Positions 15,672-18,923 of a DNA stretch of 18,923 nt are shown in pieces. Source of the stretch: Bacilli bacterium (lineage in GTDB: Bacteria; Bacillota_I; Bacilli_A; RF39; UBA660); contig JAEDMO010000015.1 of the NCBI GenBank assembly GCA_016302935.1, positions 1 to 18,923 on the forward strand. Direction: 5' to 3'. The translations under genes were made by a program, and so were the position numbers. The notes beneath the pieces were generated by a model. The model was given only the letters and a program-made list of their open reading frames with translations. It had not been told where the DNA came from and did no database searches. Position 1 is the stretch's first letter. Every line of letters begins with the position of its first letter.

Positions 15672-17147
15672 TTAGGCATCTTTTTGTTTACTATTTTTCT
15701 TAATTTCTATTAAATATGGAGCTTCTACATTATCATCGTTATGATATTCATTAATTTCCATATCTTTAAATTTCAATTTCTTAATCGCTTGAGCTTCTTT
15801 CTTACCTTCCAAATGAGGATAGACAACCACTAAAATAAAACCTTTATTATTAAGTAACTTAAAAGCTTCCTTAATACTTTTAATAGTTGTTTCTTCTTTA
15901 GTTACAATACTCTTATCTCCTTTAGGCAAATAACCCAAATTATAAACTACTGCTGTAACCTTGCTCTTCAAATTACTTAACTCTTGAAAGATAAATTCAT
16001 GTGACTTATTTATCAAAGTATAGTTAGTAACATTATTATCGTCAAGTAATTTCTTAGTATTAGAAATAGCTATCTTTTGAATATCAAATCCATATACATA
16101 ACCATCCTTAACAAGATTTGCTAAAAATAAAGTATCGTTACCATTACCAACAGTAGCATCCACTACAATATCATTATTTTTTAGATTAATTTCTAATATT
16201 TGTCTTTGCTTATTCAAAATACTTTTTCTAAATCCTTGATAAGTATTTCTCCTTCTAAGTTCCTTATCAATATCATTTAACACACCAAATTTCTTAACTA
16301 ACCAAGTAGGTTCAATTAAATCCTCCTTTTTAGGATCTGATGAAGCTCTATGAATAACAACATTAGGACTTAATAATTCTATTTGATCACAAGTAATATC
16401 TACATATTCATCTTTAGTTAAAAGACTAAATTTTTCTTCCTCATACATTTTAGCTAACTTAGTACCTCTAACAATATTTAACATATGAATTTTAATTCCA
16501 TCCACCTTTAATTTATCCAAGTATTTTACTGTTTCTAACATCATTTCTTTAGTTTCATAGGGTAGACCGTTAATGATATGAACTACGGTATGTATTTTAT
16601 GCTTCTTAAGCCTTTTAACCATATTTTCAAAACATTCTAAAGTGTGACAACGATTTATTAATTTAGAAGTATCCTCGTGAATAGTTTGTAAACCTAGTTC
16701 AATAGTCAAAAAAGTTCTTTTATTCAAATCACATAAATAATCAAATACCTCATCACTAATCGCATCACATCTAGTAGCAATCGATAAACCAACTACATTA
16801 TCTAAACATAGTACACTCTCATACATTTCTCTTAATACATCAACACTAGCATATGTATTAGTATGAGCCTGAAAATAGGGAATATATTTAGCATTCTTCC
16901 ATTTTTTATCTATAACACTTTTAACCTTATTAAATTGAGTAACTAAATCATCATTAACATCGCCACCATATTCACCAGAACCACTTTTAGAACAATATAT
17001 ACAACCACCATAACCTAAAGTACCATCGATATTCGGACAACTTAACCCAGCATTCAAACTAATCTTACAAACCTTACAACCAAATTTATTTTGATAAAAA
17101 TGATTAAGTGTATGATATCTCTTATTATCTAAATAAATATTTTTCAA
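15672..17147 (-). CDS. Fused radical SAM protein (YtqA/MnmL) and class I methyltransferase (YtqB/MnmM); tRNA wobble-uridine modification
   Basis: One 491-residue chain joins two proteins that are separate neighbours in B. subtilis. Residues 1-305 are the TIGR01212 radical SAM family: Cys37, Cys49 and Cys52 (CX11CX2C) bind the cluster, followed by GSGEYGG. Residues about 306-485 are the YtqB family: SAM motif VDATVGNGNDT (329-339), FDIQ (354-357) and NLGYLPKGDK (403-412). In recent work these families were assigned as MnmL and MnmM, which turn cmnm5U into nm5U and then mnm5U at tRNA position 34, the job of bifunctional MnmC in E. coli. A fusion would couple both steps. The start is TTG at 17147: GGGGAGGTGC lies 6 bases upstream and no nearer ATG exists. 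Families are certain; the substrate follows from the family. Confidence 0.92.
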   Translation of the reverse strand: MKNIYLDNKRYHTLNHFYQNKFGCKVCKISLNAGLSCPNIDGTLGYGGCIYCSKSGSGEYGGDVNDDLVTQFNKVKSVIDKKWKNAKYIPYFQAHTNTYASVDVLREMYESVLCLDNVVGLSIATRCDAISDEVFDYLCDLNKRTFLTIELGLQTIHEDTSKLINRCHTLECFENMVKRLKKHKIHTVVHIINGLPYETKEMMLETVKYLDKLKVDGIKIHMLNIVRGTKLAKMYEEEKFSLLTKDEYVDITCDQIELLSPNVVIHRASSDPKKEDLIEPTWLVKKFGVLNDIDKELRRRNTYQGFRKSILNKQRQILEINLKNNDIVVDATVGNGNDTLFLANLVKDGYVYGFDIQKIAISNTKKLLDDNNVTNYTLINKSHEFIFQELSNLKSKVTAVVYNLGYLPKGDKSIVTKEETTIKSIKEAFKLLNNKGFILVVVYPHLEGKKEAQAIKKLKFKDMEINEYHNDDNVEAPYLIEIKKNSKQKDA

Positions 17148-17171
17148 AAAAGCACCTCCCCATCTGTAAGT

Positions 17172-17200
17172 ATTTTATCACTTATATTTTAATATGTAAA
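17172..17200 (-). promoter_or_regulatory. Promoter of the radical SAM/methyltransferase gene
   Basis: Minus strand: TTTACA (17200-17195), a 17-base spacer and TGATAAAAT with -10 TAAAAT (17177-17172) and the extended TG. It lies in the 113-base gap divergent from the transporter gene; no clear promoter was found for the latter. Confidence 0.6.
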
Positions 17201-17260
17201 TTAAAGAAATTATTAATCTATAAAAATAAAAATATTTATCATAATAATAATGGTGATATT

Positions 17261-18355
17261 ATGGCTAATTACAAAAAATATAATATATTTATCTTCCTAT
17301 CTACAGTAGCAAGAAATATCTTTGAAATATTTTCATCAGTATTTTTATATAAAATGGGTTATAACTTAAAAGAAATTATGCTTTTTTATTTTATTTTATA
17401 TTTTACCGCAATATTAGTTAATTATATTTCTTTAAAACTACTTTATTATATAAATGGGAGATGGATATTAATATTTTCTTCACTCTTATTTAGTTATTCA
17501 TTTTATTACCTAATTAATATGGATAATAACATAACAAATTTAATTATTTTTAGTATAATAAACTCAATTGCTTCTTATACTTATCATTCACTTAGACATT
17601 ATTTTGCTATTGAAATATTACCAAAAGATAATAAACAAACAAGCACTCTAAATATTTTGATATTTACCTATATTGCTCTCATATTCGCTCCATATATTGG
17701 AGCTTTTGTAACAGAAAAATATGGAATAACTGTAACTGTTATTCTATCCTTAGTCTTTTCAATACTTGGAATAATACCAATATTAAAATTAGATATAAAA
17801 AAACAAACTAATAAAAAAATAAAACTAAAACAAGTATATAAAAAAATGCCTAAAAATAAAATTAAATTCTTTATTCTAGAACAATTCAAAGTAATATTTC
17901 TATCTTTACAACCTCTTTATCTATATCTAAATATATCTTCTAAACTAGAATATATTGGAATATTTAATATTATCCTCGGTATAGCCAGCCTAATATTTAT
18001 CTATATTTTTATAAAAAAAATTAATCTAAATAAATATTTTATATATCTAAATATTATATTTATCATTACTTTATTATTTAAAATTAATATCTTAAATAAA
18101 AACATATTACTAGTAATAGCTTTTTTTGAAGGACTATTTTTAAAAATGTATGAAACAGTTAGTCTAACTAATATTTATAACAAAGATAAAAACAATGTTA
18201 TTGAATATTTAATTATCTGCGAAATTATATTCTGTCTAACTAGAAGTATAATCTGTCTAGCTTGTATATTTATCCTAGATTTAAAATTAATTTTATATCT
18301 AATGATATTTGGCATATTACTATCAGGATTTGTAAAAGTTAATGAAAAATGTTGA
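17261..18355 (+). CDS. MFS-like multi-pass membrane transporter
   Basis: 364 residues with about ten to twelve membrane segments and little else. A basic central cytoplasmic loop (about 190-215, rich in Lys) divides two six-segment halves, as in the major facilitator superfamily. LRHYFAIEILPKDNKQTS after the fourth segment resembles the loop of YkuC/YqgE-like MFS members. The substrate cannot be predicted. I set the start at ATG 17261 with GGTGAT just upstream; a longer frame back to 17108 would add a poorly supported stretch overlapping the divergent gene. Very AT-rich, with runs of Ile, Phe, Leu and Asn. It ends KVNEKC, and its stop lies within the -35 box of the next gene. No terminator follows, so read-through into the next gene is possible. 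Confidence 0.8.
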   Translation: MANYKKYNIFIFLSTVARNIFEIFSSVFLYKMGYNLKEIMLFYFILYFTAILVNYISLKLLYYINGRWILIFSSLLFSYSFYYLINMDNNITNLIIFSIINSIASYTYHSLRHYFAIEILPKDNKQTSTLNILIFTYIALIFAPYIGAFVTEKYGITVTVILSLVFSILGIIPILKLDIKKQTNKKIKLKQVYKKMPKNKIKFFILEQFKVIFLSLQPLYLYLNISSKLEYIGIFNIILGIASLIFIYIFIKKINLNKYFIYLNIIFIITLLFKINILNKNILLVIAFFEGLFLKMYETVSLTNIYNKDKNNVIEYLIICEIIFCLTRSIICLACIFILDLKLILYLMIFGILLSGFVKVNEKC

Positions 18356-18380
18356 AATTAAAAAAAAAATAATATATAAT
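18352..18380 (+). promoter_or_regulatory. Promoter of the surface protein gene at 18418
   Basis: TTGAAA (18352-18357), a 17-base spacer and a perfect TATAAT (18375-18380). The -35 overlaps the TGA stop of the transporter gene. Confidence 0.7.
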
Positions 18381-18417
18381 GTATATATAACTAATACTTT
18401 AGGAAAGTAGGCATTAT

Positions 18418-18923
18418 ATGAAAGAGAAAATAATAGAAAATAAACAAATTATTATGTTAGTATTATCCATACTATTAATAATTATTGGTGCTACCTATGC
18501 CTGGTTTACATGGGTAAGCAAAGATAATACTAACCTAAATTTAACAATAGGAGAAATTGCTGAAGTAGTATATACAAGCGGGGATACAATAAGTGCCACT
18601 AACATAGGACCAGTACTTGATATAAATGATGGAGAAGCAACCTCATTCTCATTTAAAAAAAGAGCAAGCGAACCATTAAAAACCTATATTTATATAACAC
18701 CAACTACCTTACCGGATGAACTTAAAGAAGAAAGCTTTAAAATAGCTCTTTTAAAAAGTAGTGATGGCGCTAGCTATACTAAGGTAATAGAAACCAGCAT
18801 GATTGATAAAAGCCTTGATACAGAATTTTTACTAGGAACTGATGTCTCAGAACTAAATATTACATATTATAAAGTAGTTATTTATATTGATGGTAAAATG
18901 GAAAACCCAAATACTATGATGGG
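18418..18923 (+). CDS. Secreted TasA/camelysin-like surface protein, 3' end cut by window edge
   Basis: The 168 visible residues start MKEKIIENKQIIMLVLSILL: a short basic head, one hydrophobic segment (about 11-26) and GATYAWFTW (24-32). The A-T-Y-A-W-F pattern at the signal-peptide end is typical of SipW-dependent TasA/camelysin-like fibre proteins and of many small surface proteins in uncultured gut Bacilli. The rest is beta-rich without Cys (NLTIGEIAEV, KTYIYITPTT, YYKVVIYIDG), consistent with a jelly-roll-like exported domain. A GGAAAG site and its own promoter lie upstream. The C-terminal part, and any SipW-type peptidase beside it, would lie to the right of the window. Secretion is well supported; fibre assembly is inferred. 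Confidence 0.75.
   Translation, partial: MKEKIIENKQIIMLVLSILLIIIGATYAWFTWVSKDNTNLNLTIGEIAEVVYTSGDTISATNIGPVLDINDGEATSFSFKKRASEPLKTYIYITPTTLPDELKEESFKIALLKSSDGASYTKVIETSMIDKSLDTEFLLGTDVSELNITYYKVVIYIDGKMENPNTMM

Noticed and set aside
17108..17260. Longer N-terminal frame of the MFS-like gene starting at 17108
   Set aside because: It overlaps the divergent radical SAM gene and its promoter and ribosome binding site. The ATG at 17261 has GGTGAT and begins a normal membrane-protein N-terminus.
1..18923. Alternative genetic code with TGA as Trp (Mycoplasma-like), considered because of the low GC
   Set aside because: Trp is encoded by TGG throughout, and TGA ends prs, membrane protein 2, coiled-coil protein A and the MFS-like gene at sensible positions.

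Overview
This is an AT-rich chromosomal segment from a low-GC Gram-positive bacterium, most likely an uncultured gut-type member of the Bacilli. The evidence is a PolC-type replicative polymerase, strong GGAGG ribosome binding sites, sigma-A promoters with extended -10 elements, an FtsW-type SEDS protein, and a small acid-soluble spore protein of the SspI family. TGA is used as a stop and TGG encodes Trp, so the code is the standard bacterial one and not the Mycoplasma code. No tRNA, rRNA, CRISPR array or insertion sequence was seen.

Layout. Positions 1-1761 (minus strand) hold an operon of a one-cluster ferredoxin, a divergent PRPP synthetase and an alpha/beta hydrolase that runs off the left edge. 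It is transcribed divergently from a tail-anchored acidic protein of unknown role (1877-2611). Positions 2861-6262 (plus strand) hold a five-gene cassette: a secreted Cys-free protein, three multi-pass membrane proteins with overlapping or tightly linked starts, and an ABC ATPase whose Q-loop residue is replaced by Glu, as in lantibiotic self-immunity ATPases. This cassette is T-rich in base and codon use compared with its neighbours, has its own promoter and terminator, and looks like an acquired peptide-export or immunity module. It is the best candidate here for an undescribed system.

Positions 6402-10778 encode DNA polymerase III PolC and 10889-12040 encode FtsW. FtsW is convergent with sspI (12044-12253, minus) and they share a bidirectional terminator. 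Positions 12380-15599 form a three-gene operon: two long coiled-coil acidic proteins that look like distant paralogues, with a small beta-rich protein between them. Positions 15672-17147 (minus) encode a single-chain fusion of a radical SAM protein (YtqA/MnmL type) and a methyltransferase (YtqB/MnmM type), probably a bifunctional tRNA wobble-uridine enzyme. Divergent from it is an MFS-like transporter (17261-18355). The right edge holds the start of a secreted TasA/camelysin-like surface protein.

The core genes serve replication, division, spore DNA protection, nucleotide precursor supply and tRNA modification. They are tightly packed, and several terminators begin inside the 3' end of the gene they terminate. 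No gene-free stretch exceeds 300 bases; the longest, 2612-2860, holds a terminator end, a promoter and a leader.
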